This document shows positions 7,179 to 16,142 of a stretch of 64,000 nucleotides of DNA, piece by piece. The stretch is from positions 1-64,000 of the forward strand of contig NZ_WRXN01000014.1 of NCBI RefSeq assembly GCF_009758205.1. The letters run 5' to 3'. Position numbers and translations under genes: made by a program. Every line of letters starts with the position of its first letter. Position 1 is the stretch's first letter. This stretch comes from Chitinophaga tropicalis (GTDB lineage Bacteria > Bacteroidota > Bacteroidia > Chitinophagales > Chitinophagaceae). A model generated the notes under the pieces. The model was not told where the DNA came from. It did not search any database and worked only from the letters and a program-made list of their open reading frames with translations.

Positions 7179-9041
7179 ATGAAATCAGTTATACGCAACG
7201 CTTCGCGCACTCTCTTCTTAGCTGGTGGTATCACCCTTGCAGCTACTGCGGTTCAGGCCCAGATGAAAATTGGTGATAATCCTACTGATATTAAAAAATC
7301 AGCTATCCTGGAACTGAACAGCACAAGACAAGGTCTGTTGCTGCCAAGGCTGACAGACTTCACCGGCATCAATACAGCAATAGGAACAGATCCTGTTGAC
7401 GGTATGATCGTATACCTGAACAGTGGTACTGCTGCCAACGATGGAGTTTACATGCGTAAAGGCGGCGCCTGGGTAAAAATAGCCAGCGCAGCTGACGCCC
7501 TGGCCAACTGGGGCACTACCGGTAATGCAGGTACTACCGCTGCTAACTATATCGGTACTTCAGACAACCAACCTCTCTCTATCCGTACCAACGGTGTTGA
7601 AAGGATCAATGTAGCTACCGATGGTCAGCTGCAATTCAAAAACGTAGTTTCCGGCGGTACCAGCTTCGATGTACTGGTAATAGACCAGACCACAGGCGCA
7701 GTTACCAAAAGACAGCTGCCTAAAACAGCTTTCAATACCCTGGTAAGCAACTTCGCTGCCAACGCTGCTACTACAAACGCAGATTTCAATATCTCAGAAA
7801 ATGCCACTACCGGTGCCCTGACAATCAATGCACCAGTACTGGGAACAGGTTCTGCCGCTACCACATACGGTTTCCTTTCTGTAGCCGATTGGAATAAACT
7901 CCAGGCTTTATCAGCAGGAAACAACATCACCGTTGCCGACTTCATTACTACAGTAGCTGCCGCAGAAGTGAACAGAGGTGGTAAGATCACCTACAACGCA
8001 GGTACCGCTACCTATACACTGGAGCTCTTCGCTGCCAGCGCTACTAACGCAGGTATCGTAACCACCGGTGCTCAGACCTTCGGTGGTAACAAAACCTTCG
8101 CAAACGATCTCACAGTTACCGGCGCTACTACCGCTTCAAACGGTCTGACCGTTTCTGCGGGTAACGTAACCGTAAACTCCGGCAACCTGGCGCTCACTAC
8201 CGGCAATGCTACCATCGGCGGTACCCTGAACGCTGGCGCTTCCACACTCTCCAGCTTAACAGTTTCCGGTGCCTCCAGCCTGAACACTCTGGCTACCACC
8301 GGTGCTGCTACAGTAGGCGGTGCACTGACCCTGAATACAGTAGCTACCCTGCCTGCTACTACTACCGGCGCACTGAACGTATTGGTACAGGACGGTTCCA
8401 ACACCGTTGTAAAAAGAGCATTTGACATGGCAGCTATCGAAAGCGCTGTACAGTTCATCACCACAGGTGGCGGTACAGGTTCTACGGGCGGTGCAAGCGT
8501 TGCTTTCAACCCTGGTACTACCGGTACAGACTTCAATATCGTAGCTGACGGTACCGCTAAAACAGTAACTTTCAACGTTCCTGATGCGAGCGCTGTAGAT
8601 GCTACTCACACCGCCGCTCAGCGTGGTGCCGTATCCACCGGCGATCAGACCTTTGCAGGTAAAAAGAGCTTTGCTTCTACCGTTGCAGTAGGCGCTAACA
8701 CAACAGCTAACTCTACCCTACAGGTTGCTGGTTCCGTATCAATGGCTATCAAATCTGTAAACGCTGACTATACAGTAACTACAGATGATAACACCATCCT
8801 GGCTAAACCAACTACCAGCCAGATCACTATCACCCTGCCTGCTCCTTCTACCGCTGCAGCATCTAACAACGTAGGTCGTATCTACACTATCAAAAAAGTG
8901 TCCGGCGATATCGATAATCCCGTTGTAATTATGCCTGGCGGTGGTACTATTGAAGGTGGCGCCAGCTACACTATCTACAACGACTGGACTTACATCACTG
9001 TACAAACTGATGGTACTGCATGGTATATCATCAAGAAATAA
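7179..9041 (+). CDS. secreted tail-fibre-like repeat protein, paralogue 1
   Basis: 620 aa. The start at 7179 gives a clean signal peptide (MKSVIRNASRTLFLAGG..AVQA, about 27 residues). Next comes a head module shared with the two paralogues downstream: KIGDNPTDI.KSAILEL, then QGLLLPRL, then DGMIVY and a W-containing strand. The body is Thr/Ala/Gly/Asn-rich, with two copies of a QTF.G.K.FA unit near residues 298 and 488, as in phage tail fibres. The C-terminal 90 residues form a predicted beta domain (ADYTVTTDDNTILA ... WTYITVQTDGTAWYIIKK). No T9SS sorting signal or membrane anchor is visible. Codons are dominated by GGT, GCT and ACC, which suggests high expression. Role unknown; a surface fibre or adhesin is an inference. 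Confidence 0.8.
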   Translation: MKSVIRNASRTLFLAGGITLAATAVQAQMKIGDNPTDIKKSAILELNSTRQGLLLPRLTDFTGINTAIGTDPVDGMIVYLNSGTAANDGVYMRKGGAWVKIASAADALANWGTTGNAGTTAANYIGTSDNQPLSIRTNGVERINVATDGQLQFKNVVSGGTSFDVLVIDQTTGAVTKRQLPKTAFNTLVSNFAANAATTNADFNISENATTGALTINAPVLGTGSAATTYGFLSVADWNKLQALSAGNNITVADFITTVAAAEVNRGGKITYNAGTATYTLELFAASATNAGIVTTGAQTFGGNKTFANDLTVTGATTASNGLTVSAGNVTVNSGNLALTTGNATIGGTLNAGASTLSSLTVSGASSLNTLATTGAATVGGALTLNTVATLPATTTGALNVLVQDGSNTVVKRAFDMAAIESAVQFITTGGGTGSTGGASVAFNPGTTGTDFNIVADGTAKTVTFNVPDASAVDATHTAAQRGAVSTGDQTFAGKKSFASTVAVGANTTANSTLQVAGSVSMAIKSVNADYTVTTDDNTILAKPTTSQITITLPAPSTAAASNNVGRIYTIKKVSGDIDNPVVIMPGGGTIEGGASYTIYNDWTYITVQTDGTAWYIIKK

Positions 9042-9060
9042 GGGAAATATGATTTAGCAG

Positions 9061-9099
9061 ACAGAAGCGGTGTTATACCGCTTCTGTTTCGCTCTTTTT
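9061..9099 (+). terminator. terminator after fibre paralogue 1
   Basis: ACAGAAGCGGT (9061-9071) and ACCGCTTCTGT (9077-9087) form a perfect 11-bp stem with a 5-nt loop, followed by a T-rich tail. The next gene starts only 40 nt later, so partial read-through would give strong expression of paralogue 1 and weaker expression of the genes behind it. Confidence 0.88.
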
Positions 9100-9139
9100 T
9101 CTCCTACCATTTCTTGAACCAACTATTACCACATACCTC

Positions 9140-11629
9140 ATGAATACATTGAATTGTCGCGGAGCGCTACTGTGTCTTTTTTTATTCTTCACACCCATGC
9201 TGCTGAGGGCGCAGCAGTTGAAACTGGGTGCATCGCCCTCCGTGATCGAAAAATCCGCCTTACTAGAACTGAACAGTGACAAGCAGGGATTATTATTACC
9301 CCGCATAAGTAATTATACAGTTGCGCCGCTCAATGCAGCGCCTGACGGGATGCTCATTTACTATGTACCTGATAAACTACTGTACATCAGGAAAAATGGC
9401 GTCTGGAGAAAACTTGTTGATGAAACAAGCGCAATTACATCCGTAAACGGACAAACAGGTCCGGTTGTTAACCTTACCACAAACGATATTTCTGAATCTG
9501 TCAACCTGTATTATACTGATGCAAGGGCTAGGGCAGCATTCAGCGCTGGCACCGGCATTAACCTGACCGGTGCAGGTGTTATTTCAGCACTTAACTCATC
9601 TGCTATCTGGAACGCTTCACAGCTCCAGGGACGTAATATAGCTGCCACCGCCCCGGCAAACAACGACGTACTTTCATGGGATGCCACTACCAGCACCTGG
9701 CTGCCCAAAGCAGTTACCAGTGGCGGGTCAGGTTCTGTTACCTCCGTAGGACTATCCCTGCCGTCTTCTGTATTCAATATATCAAACAGTCCTGTTACAT
9801 CATCAGGTACACTGACAGGCGCCTTTGCCAATCAGGCTCAGCGCCAGGTATTCGCTTCTCCCTTATGGTCTGCCGGTGCTCCGTCTTTCAGAGCGCTCGA
9901 TGCCCTGGATATTCCAAATATCGGAGCAGAGAAGATCACCTCAGGCGTATTACCTACTTCCGTTGGCGGCACCGGGTTGAACTACCTCGGAGGCGCCACC
10001 AATGTACTGAGAGTAAAGAGCGATGGCTCAGGCCTGGAATGGTCTAACGATTATGTACAGATGACCTCTGCTATCAACATGGGTGGAGACGTATCAGGGT
10101 CCGGCAACTTCTATTACATCAACACTACGCTGGCCAATGCAGGTACAGCAGGCACATACACCAAAGTGACCACAGATGCAAAAGGCAGGGTTACTTTTGG
10201 AACAACACTGGCAGATACTGATATCCCCAACCTGGATGCGGCTAAGATCACTTCAGGTATCTTCCCTCCTGCAAGAGGCGGTACCGGTCTTACATATATA
10301 GGATCTGCCGGCCAGTCTATCAGGATCAACAGCGGAGGTACAGGCTTTGAATATTATACTCCGGCAGCACTACCTTCCATGACAGTCGGTTCAGTACCGT
10401 TTGCCGGCACAGGAGGCACTTTAACGCAGAATAATGCCAATCTCTTTTGGGATAATACCAATAACCGCCTGGGACTAGGTACCAATACACCTAACAATAC
10501 ACTGGAAGTAGCCGGAACAGTGGCCGCTTCTGGCTTGTCAGGCTTAAGACTGACCGGATTGGGCGCCGCGACTTTACAATCATCATTGCCAAATGTCTTG
10601 TCCGTAAATTCAAACGGAGATGTAGTAGTAACTTCAAACGCCGCCGCAAACAACTGGCTGATCACCGGTAATGCTGGCGTTAATGCTGCAACCCAGTTCC
10701 TCGGAACAGTTGACGATAACAAGATGGTGATCAAATCAAATAACTCATCATTCCTGGAATTTGCTCGCCGTGCCACTTTAGGGCTCGTACAGGATTATGA
10801 CGATTACAGGGATAATGATGAAAAAGTTACCCTCCTGAGATCTGCATTACAGTTTGACGTGCCTTCAACAGTTGAATTCTATAAACCGAAAATGTGGACA
10901 ACTGCAGACGGTAACTTCCGTATGAAAGGCCCTTCAGCAGGTACAGACTATTTTGAATTTGGTGCAACCGGTACAGCAAATAACGGTGGCTTCGAATTCA
11001 TTATCGGTGATGATGGTAACGAACCTATTGTATTTAAAAGCTACTACTTTGCTACGCCTTCTTTTACTGAAATAATGCGCCTGCAGAGCGGAAATGTAGG
11101 TATAGGACTGGCCGGGGCTACTCCCGCCAAACGTCTGCATGTAGATGCTAACAACGATGCTATCCGCCTCGCCAACCTGGCTTCCAGCGGTACCGGAAAT
11201 CCACTTGTCATCAATGCCACTGGCGATGTGAAACAGACCACAGCGCTGAATGGTGTTTCAATTGGTGCTACTACACGGTCATCAGGCGCTTTCACAACAT
11301 TAGCAGGTGCAAAAGTAAATATCAGCATCACCGCAGCCGTAACCAATGATCTTGCAATAGGAAATTCTACTTTCATCAGGATTGCAGGTACCAGTGTTGG
11401 AAACTTTATGATTTCCGGAATTGCTGCAGGTGTAGATGGTCAGATAATTACAATTTATAACAGTACCGGAAGTAATATGTCCATACTGCATCAGAATACG
11501 GCAAGTAGCGCGGCAAACAGGATCATATCCAATACAGGCGGTACTATTGCAACAACTGGTGTTGGCTGTGTAACTCTGATATACTCGCAGGACGATAGCA
11601 GATGGATTGTAACATCATCAGCATTATAA
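9140..11629 (+). CDS. secreted tail-fibre-like repeat protein, paralogue 2
   Basis: 829 aa with a signal peptide (LLCLFLFFTPMLLRA, cut near residue 25) and the shared head module (QLKLGASPSVIEKSALLEL, QGLLLPRI, DGMLIYYV, LYIRKNGVWRKL). The body contains two GGTGL units near residues 276 and 380 (SG.LP...GGTGL...G), typical of phage tail-fibre shafts. Further on are two G.NTP..LEV / G.TP.KRLHVD segments like those before chaperone-type fibre ends. The C-terminal roughly 100 residues (IAAGVDGQIITIYNSTGSN ... VGCVTLIYSQDDSRWIV) look like a beta-sandwich knob. No S74 autoprotease His/Asp pattern was recognised. No phage structural genes surround it. Function unknown. Confidence 0.8.
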   Translation: MNTLNCRGALLCLFLFFTPMLLRAQQLKLGASPSVIEKSALLELNSDKQGLLLPRISNYTVAPLNAAPDGMLIYYVPDKLLYIRKNGVWRKLVDETSAITSVNGQTGPVVNLTTNDISESVNLYYTDARARAAFSAGTGINLTGAGVISALNSSAIWNASQLQGRNIAATAPANNDVLSWDATTSTWLPKAVTSGGSGSVTSVGLSLPSSVFNISNSPVTSSGTLTGAFANQAQRQVFASPLWSAGAPSFRALDALDIPNIGAEKITSGVLPTSVGGTGLNYLGGATNVLRVKSDGSGLEWSNDYVQMTSAINMGGDVSGSGNFYYINTTLANAGTAGTYTKVTTDAKGRVTFGTTLADTDIPNLDAAKITSGIFPPARGGTGLTYIGSAGQSIRINSGGTGFEYYTPAALPSMTVGSVPFAGTGGTLTQNNANLFWDNTNNRLGLGTNTPNNTLEVAGTVAASGLSGLRLTGLGAATLQSSLPNVLSVNSNGDVVVTSNAAANNWLITGNAGVNAATQFLGTVDDNKMVIKSNNSSFLEFARRATLGLVQDYDDYRDNDEKVTLLRSALQFDVPSTVEFYKPKMWTTADGNFRMKGPSAGTDYFEFGATGTANNGGFEFIIGDDGNEPIVFKSYYFATPSFTEIMRLQSGNVGIGLAGATPAKRLHVDANNDAIRLANLASSGTGNPLVINATGDVKQTTALNGVSIGATTRSSGAFTTLAGAKVNISITAAVTNDLAIGNSTFIRIAGTSVGNFMISGIAAGVDGQIITIYNSTGSNMSILHQNTASSAANRIISNTGGTIATTGVGCVTLIYSQDDSRWIVTSSAL

Positions 11630-11698
11630 TCATTCTTAGTAATTAAAATCTTTTCGTTAAAGAAAGAGCTCTAAGCATGGTAAAAACATAACAGATAC

Positions 11699-13267
11699 AT
11701 GAAGGGAAGTCTACTAATATTATTCTGTTTTCTGTTGCTTTCAACAACTACTTCTGCTCAGCAGCCGGTATATATTCCTGCTGATGGCAAAGTATGGAGC
11801 TTTGGTAATGTTGCTGTATTCGGGGATATTACCAACGAAGGATTGTTGGGCTCTAACCCCGCCACACTTCTTTATTTCCTGGGTAAGCAATGGACAAATA
11901 CCTATACAGCTATACTGTCAGATGAAAGCGCCAGCGGCACAGACGGTACCGGCGGCATTTTCCGCTTTGCCGGCACCAGCGGCCAGCAGATCATTGCAGG
12001 CGGATATAACGTTGCCTCCAAAACAGGTCCCAGCTTCCCTAATATCGAAATAAGCAACGGTAACGGAGTGGTCCTGGCAGACCTGAACGACCTCAAAGTA
12101 AGGAATAACCTGAACCTGGCCAATGGCCACGTATTCCTTAACGGATGGAACCTCATGGTAGGACATAACACACCAGGTACCATCACCGGTTATAGCGATA
12201 AACGTTACATTGTAACGGGAGCGGATATAGCAGGAGGCTTCCTCTATCGCTCCAAACTGACCAGCGCAGCAGGTCAGGTAATATTCCCTGTAGGTACTTC
12301 TGCCACCAACTACGCCCCTGCCGGCGTAGTATATGAAGGAACAGCGGAAGACTTCAAAGTAAGAGTGTTTGATAGAGTATTGCAGTACGCAGTATCCGGC
12401 GACATGCTGTATGACAGCGTAGTGTATAAAACCTGGAACATTGGCCAGGAAACGAACAGCACCGGGCTGACAGCACTGACCCTGCAACATCTGAATGCAG
12501 ATGAAGGACCGGAATACAGCGTTAACAGGGCAAACAGCTACATCAGCCGTTTCAGTTACGGCGCATGGGAAGTACGTAAATCTGTCAACGACAATATGCA
12601 GACAGGCACGATCACCACCCAGCCCATGCAGGAGGCGGCTACCATGCACTCCCGCGGCTTTGCCGGACTGGGAACGGATGCCTACTTCATTAAAATGACC
12701 ACAGGTACTGCCAGCTATCTGCCGGTAGATATCGTCTATTTCAACGCATACCGTGTCTCCTATGCACTGGTAGACCTGCTGTGGACTACCACAAGAGAGA
12801 CCAACAACTCCGTATTTGAAATTGAGCGTATGCTCGACAACGAAACAGAATTCAAAAAGGTCGGTACTGTCGATACAAAAGCCCCCGGAGGATATAGCAC
12901 CAGCAAACTGGACTACTATTTCCAGGATATTAATGATTACGATGGATGGAGCTACTATCGTATCAGGGCCGTATCCACTACCGGCAGATATGTATACTCA
13001 GACGTAAGAGAAGTAGGCCCGCTGGTACAGGCTAAAGTATTCCCGAACCCGAACCAGGGCCAGTTTAAAGTGAAGGTAAGAGGTATCAGGACGCCGCTCA
13101 TTGTACAGGTATTTGACACCTGGGGACAGCAGGTCCGGAAACTGGAAATGACAGGTGAAACAGAAGTACAGATCAAAGACATGCCTAAGGGTACTTACGT
13201 ATTGGTATTGACACATAAAGAATCTAAGAAACAGGCATACGTTACAAAAGTGGTTGTGATCGAATAG
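11699..13267 (+). CDS. T9SS-sorted secreted surface protein
   Basis: 522 aa. Signal peptide MKGSLLILFCFLLLSTTTSAQ, a beta-rich N-terminal half with no recognised domain, then a segment common in Bacteroidota surface proteins (LPVDIVYFNAYR ... TTRETNNSVFEIERM ... YYRIRAVSTTG, residues about 345-435). The last roughly 85 residues are a type A T9SS C-terminal sorting domain (AKVFPNPNQGQFKVKV ... GTYVLVLTHKESK). It should therefore cross the outer membrane by type IX secretion and be attached to the surface or released. It sits between fibre paralogues 2 and 3 with 69 bp before it, so it is probably co-transcribed with paralogue 2. It may anchor or assemble with the fibre-like proteins, which lack sorting domains themselves. 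Confidence 0.85.
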   Translation: MKGSLLILFCFLLLSTTTSAQQPVYIPADGKVWSFGNVAVFGDITNEGLLGSNPATLLYFLGKQWTNTYTAILSDESASGTDGTGGIFRFAGTSGQQIIAGGYNVASKTGPSFPNIEISNGNGVVLADLNDLKVRNNLNLANGHVFLNGWNLMVGHNTPGTITGYSDKRYIVTGADIAGGFLYRSKLTSAAGQVIFPVGTSATNYAPAGVVYEGTAEDFKVRVFDRVLQYAVSGDMLYDSVVYKTWNIGQETNSTGLTALTLQHLNADEGPEYSVNRANSYISRFSYGAWEVRKSVNDNMQTGTITTQPMQEAATMHSRGFAGLGTDAYFIKMTTGTASYLPVDIVYFNAYRVSYALVDLLWTTTRETNNSVFEIERMLDNETEFKKVGTVDTKAPGGYSTSKLDYYFQDINDYDGWSYYRIRAVSTTGRYVYSDVREVGPLVQAKVFPNPNQGQFKVKVRGIRTPLIVQVFDTWGQQVRKLEMTGETEVQIKDMPKGTYVLVLTHKESKKQAYVTKVVVIE

Positions 13268-13321
13268 TAACAACACCTATGACAAACAATAGCAAACTGG
13301 AAAGGACATACGTAGAACATA

Positions 13322-13361
13322 AAGAAAGGCGCAGGCATCCCCTGCGTACTTTCTTATTTTT
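13322..13361 (+). terminator. terminator after the T9SS protein
   Basis: AAGAAAG-g-CGCAGG, a 5-nt loop, CCTGCG-ta-CTTTCTT, then ATTTTT. The stem is long with one internal bulge. The tail overlaps TATTTTTG at 13355-13362, a perfect TAnnTTTG, so the end of one unit and the promoter of the next appear to share bases. Confidence 0.8.
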
Positions 13362-13362
13362 G
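13355..13362 (+). promoter_or_regulatory. -7 element for fibre paralogue 3
   Basis: TATTTTTG is a perfect TAnnTTTG and lies 33 nt before the ATG at 13395. It is embedded in the terminator T-tail of the preceding unit. Confidence 0.55.
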
Positions 13363-13394
13363 TGATATACTGTCCTGACCATAACCCGATATTT

Positions 13395-15176
13395 ATGAAG
13401 ACCAGATTATTATTGGATACTGTTAAGCTTTTACCACTGTTATTATCCGTATCGGCCATCGCCAGTGCGCAACAGCTGAAATTGGGAGATAATCCCACTT
13501 CTATACAGAAGTCTGCCTTGCTGGAGCTGGAAAGTAAATCACAGGGTTTATTATTACCTCGCATTGCTGATACAACACTGGCGCCTATTAATGCAGCACC
13601 GGACGGTATGCTGATCTATCTCACAACAAATAAGAGTATTTATATCCGCGCCAACGGTTACTGGCAGAAGCTGATCCCACAGGGCAGTGCTGCCGGTGGC
13701 GATCTGACAGGCGCTTACCCTGATCCGCAGATAGCTAACGGAGCAGTGACCGGTGCCAAGATAGCACAGGCAGGAGCTACCTCCGGCCAGGTGCTGAAAT
13801 GGAACGGTACCACCTGGGCGCCTGCAGCAGATAATAATACCGGCTCTATTTCTTCTATCGGCCTTACAGTACCATCCCTGTTATCTGTTACTCCAGCTAC
13901 ATTAACAGCTAACGGTACTTTTAGTATCGGCCTGAACTCACAGACAGCCAATACTTTTTTCGCAGCTCCTGATGGTGCAGCAGGTAATCCAGCCTTCCGC
14001 TCTATTGTAGCTGCAGATATACCGGCGCTCGATGCAGGTAAGATCACCACAGGCATTCTGCCTGTTGCCCGCGGAGGTACAGGATTAAGTACCGTTGGAG
14101 CAGCAGGTACCGTTCTGACAAGCAATGGAACAACGCTTTCCTATACCGCCATTCCTTCTGGAGCATTCACCCTGACGGGCGATGTAACCGGTACCGGAAG
14201 TGGTTCTGTAGCTACTACCATTGCCAATCAGGCCGTCACTTTCGCCAAAATGCAGAACATCAATACACAGAAACTGCTGGGCCGTTTTGCAACAGGAGCA
14301 GGTAGCCCACAGGAAGTAGCATTGGATAATTCAATTAAACTGAATACCGGTGGTACGCTGTATACAGACAGTTCGCTGGCTATCTGGAACGCTTCTGAGC
14401 TCCAGGGTAGGAGAGTAGCTGCTATAGCGCCAACAGATAATTATATCCTGAAATGGGACGCTACCGCCAATGCCTGGATACCTAAAGCTGAGACAAGCGC
14501 TACCAACTGGCTTTTTACAGGTAACAGTAATACAACAGCCACCAGCTTCCTGGGTACAACAGTAGATCAGCCCATGGTGCTGAAGTATAATAATACTGAG
14601 CTTTTCCGCGGTACAAAAGGTACAGGAGCGTATACAGATAAAACAGTTGCTCTCTTTAACGGAGCTTCTTCCTATAACGGTCATCCGGTAGTGATCCGCG
14701 CTAATGGCAATGATGTACTGGCTTTCCAGGATGAAAGCGGCACTACAAAGTGGCACTGGAATATGTTGGCCGGCGGTTTGAATTTCGTGGAAACGAATGT
14801 GATGGATTACAGGTTGTTTTTGCAGAACGGTGGTCATGTAGGTATCAATACAAGCACTCCGGAAGCTTACCTGGATGTAGAAGGAGATGTGAAGTTGGGT
14901 ACAAACGGAACAGTGTTCAATGGTCTCCTAAGAGCTACAGGAGTTTCTGTTACAGCTACTGGAATAACATCAACCAACCCGGTTACTGTGACAGTTGCGA
15001 TGGCAAATGTGACAGCAAACGCCTCAGTAATAGTGAATCCCAGGGCAAGCCTTCCTGCCGGCGTAGCAATTGCATTTGCAAGAACTACTGCAGGTAACGT
15101 CATTATAAAATTCATTAACACTACTGGCACCGCAGCATCAGCTACTGGTACTTATGATATTACTGTAATTCAGTAA
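13395..15176 (+). CDS. secreted tail-fibre-like repeat protein, paralogue 3
   Basis: 593 aa from the ATG at 13395, which gives a proper signal peptide (MKTRLLLDTVKLLPLLLS..ASA). The frame is open 33 nt further upstream, but that start would overlap the promoter. The head module is closest to paralogue 2 (QLKLGDNPTSIQKSALLEL, QGLLLPRI, NAAPDGMLIYL, IYIRANGYWQKL). The shaft has a GGDLTGAYPDPQIANGAV unit, one GGTGL unit near residue 225 and an IWNASELQGR..A.AP.D...WDA segment almost the same as in paralogue 2. An HVGINTSTPEAYLDVEGDV segment and a compact Val/Ala/Thr-rich beta C-terminus end the protein. Its own promoter and a strong terminator make it a separate unit. Function unknown. Confidence 0.8.
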   Translation: MKTRLLLDTVKLLPLLLSVSAIASAQQLKLGDNPTSIQKSALLELESKSQGLLLPRIADTTLAPINAAPDGMLIYLTTNKSIYIRANGYWQKLIPQGSAAGGDLTGAYPDPQIANGAVTGAKIAQAGATSGQVLKWNGTTWAPAADNNTGSISSIGLTVPSLLSVTPATLTANGTFSIGLNSQTANTFFAAPDGAAGNPAFRSIVAADIPALDAGKITTGILPVARGGTGLSTVGAAGTVLTSNGTTLSYTAIPSGAFTLTGDVTGTGSGSVATTIANQAVTFAKMQNINTQKLLGRFATGAGSPQEVALDNSIKLNTGGTLYTDSSLAIWNASELQGRRVAAIAPTDNYILKWDATANAWIPKAETSATNWLFTGNSNTTATSFLGTTVDQPMVLKYNNTELFRGTKGTGAYTDKTVALFNGASSYNGHPVVIRANGNDVLAFQDESGTTKWHWNMLAGGLNFVETNVMDYRLFLQNGGHVGINTSTPEAYLDVEGDVKLGTNGTVFNGLLRATGVSVTATGITSTNPVTVTVAMANVTANASVIVNPRASLPAGVAIAFARTTAGNVIIKFINTTGTAASATGTYDITVIQ

Positions 15177-15179
15177 GCA

Positions 15180-15311
15180 AAAAAACTCTTTTTAAAACTA
15201 TACGTTGCTTTAAAGAACCTCTTTTAAAAAAAGCTCTTTTAAAAGCAGTACATCGCTCTAAAATCCTTTTTTAAAAAAAACTCTTTTTAAAGCCGCGCGC
15301 AGCGCCCCCCA
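15180..15311. repeat. degenerate A/T-tract repeats behind paralogue 3
   Basis: Four imperfect units of the form aaaaa(a)CTCTTTTtaaaa occur at about 15181, 15217, 15228 and 15274, separated by short GC-containing pieces. They end in GCGC-GCA-GCGC (15295-15305), a member of the GCA-loop palindrome family. No gene is visible. Confidence 0.5.
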
Positions 15312-15354
15312 CTCAAAAAAACGCTTTTGCCGGAGGCAAAAGCGTTTTTTTGAG
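15312..15354. terminator. long perfect hairpin terminator (CTCAAAA family, copy A)
   Basis: Two perfect 20-bp arms (15312-15331 and 15335-15354) with a GGA triloop. The stem begins CTCAAAAAAACG and ends CGTTTTTTTGAG, so it terminates in both directions. Related hairpins occur at 28006, 36183 and 63100. Confidence 0.9.
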
Positions 15355-15423
15355 CAACTCAGTTAAATTTTTGCTGTAACTTTACACCGTCTTTTAATTC
15401 ATCAGGCATTTAACTTCAGGGTC

Positions 15424-16113
15424 TTGAAAAAAATTATTATCACAATAGATGGTTATTCTTCATGTGGAAAAAGCACCCTCGCCAAACAACTGGCAAGAGA
15501 GCTTGATTACACCTACATCGACAGCGGAGCCATGTATCGTGCCATTACCCTGTATTTTATCCAGAACCGTATTGACTGGAACAACCACGATGAAGTAAGA
15601 GAAGCGCTGGATAACATCGAACTGGAATTTGAATACAACCCCATTACCCAGGCATCTGAAATGCACCTGAACGGAGAGAACGTAGAACTCATGATCCGTG
15701 AAATGCTGGTAGCCGAAAAGGTAAGTGAAGTAGCCGCTGTTAAAGAGGTAAGAGAATTTGCCGTAGCACAGCAACAGAAAATGGGGGAACAGAAAGGTAT
15801 TGTAATGGACGGCCGGGATATCGGCACAACCGTTTTTCCCGACGCCGAGCTCAAAATATTCATGACCGCCGATACAGCTATCCGTGTAGAACGCCGCTTC
15901 AAAGAACTATATGCCAGGAACAAGAATATTTCCATTCATGAAGTAAAAGAAAACCTGGAACTGAGAGATTATATCGACACTAACAGAGAGATCAGCCCGC
16001 TCCGTAAAGCTGAAGATGCTATTATATTGGATAACAGTCAGTTAACTCCTGATGACCAGCTCAGGCTTGTTATGCAATGGGTAGAAGACGCGCTGATGGT
16101 ACAATCCTCCTGA
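15424..16113 (+). CDS. cmk: cytidylate kinase
   Basis: Phosphorylates CMP and dCMP using ATP in pyrimidine nucleotide recycling. 229 aa, normal length. The P-loop GYSSCGKST is at residues 10-18, DSGAMYRA follows near 36, and the GRDIGT..FPDAELKIF..A and RR..EL segments are present. The start is TTG at 15424: the P-loop is too close to the N-terminus for the next ATG to be used. A TAACTTTA -7-like element lies at 15377-15384. In many bacteria cmk lies next to rpsA; here rpsA is 6 kb downstream, separated by signalling, ispH and rhomboid genes. Confidence 0.95.
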   Translation: MKKIIITIDGYSSCGKSTLAKQLARELDYTYIDSGAMYRAITLYFIQNRIDWNNHDEVREALDNIELEFEYNPITQASEMHLNGENVELMIREMLVAEKVSEVAAVKEVREFAVAQQQKMGEQKGIVMDGRDIGTTVFPDAELKIFMTADTAIRVERRFKELYARNKNISIHEVKENLELRDYIDTNREISPLRKAEDAIILDNSQLTPDDQLRLVMQWVEDALMVQSS

Positions 16114-16142
16114 ATTTATTTTACTATTAGCAAAACCTTTTT

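Noticed and set aside
7179..15176. Prophage
   Set aside because: Fibre-like repeats suggest phage, but no capsid, portal, terminase, integrase or lysis genes are near, all proteins have bacterial signal peptides, and a T9SS substrate sits inside the cluster.
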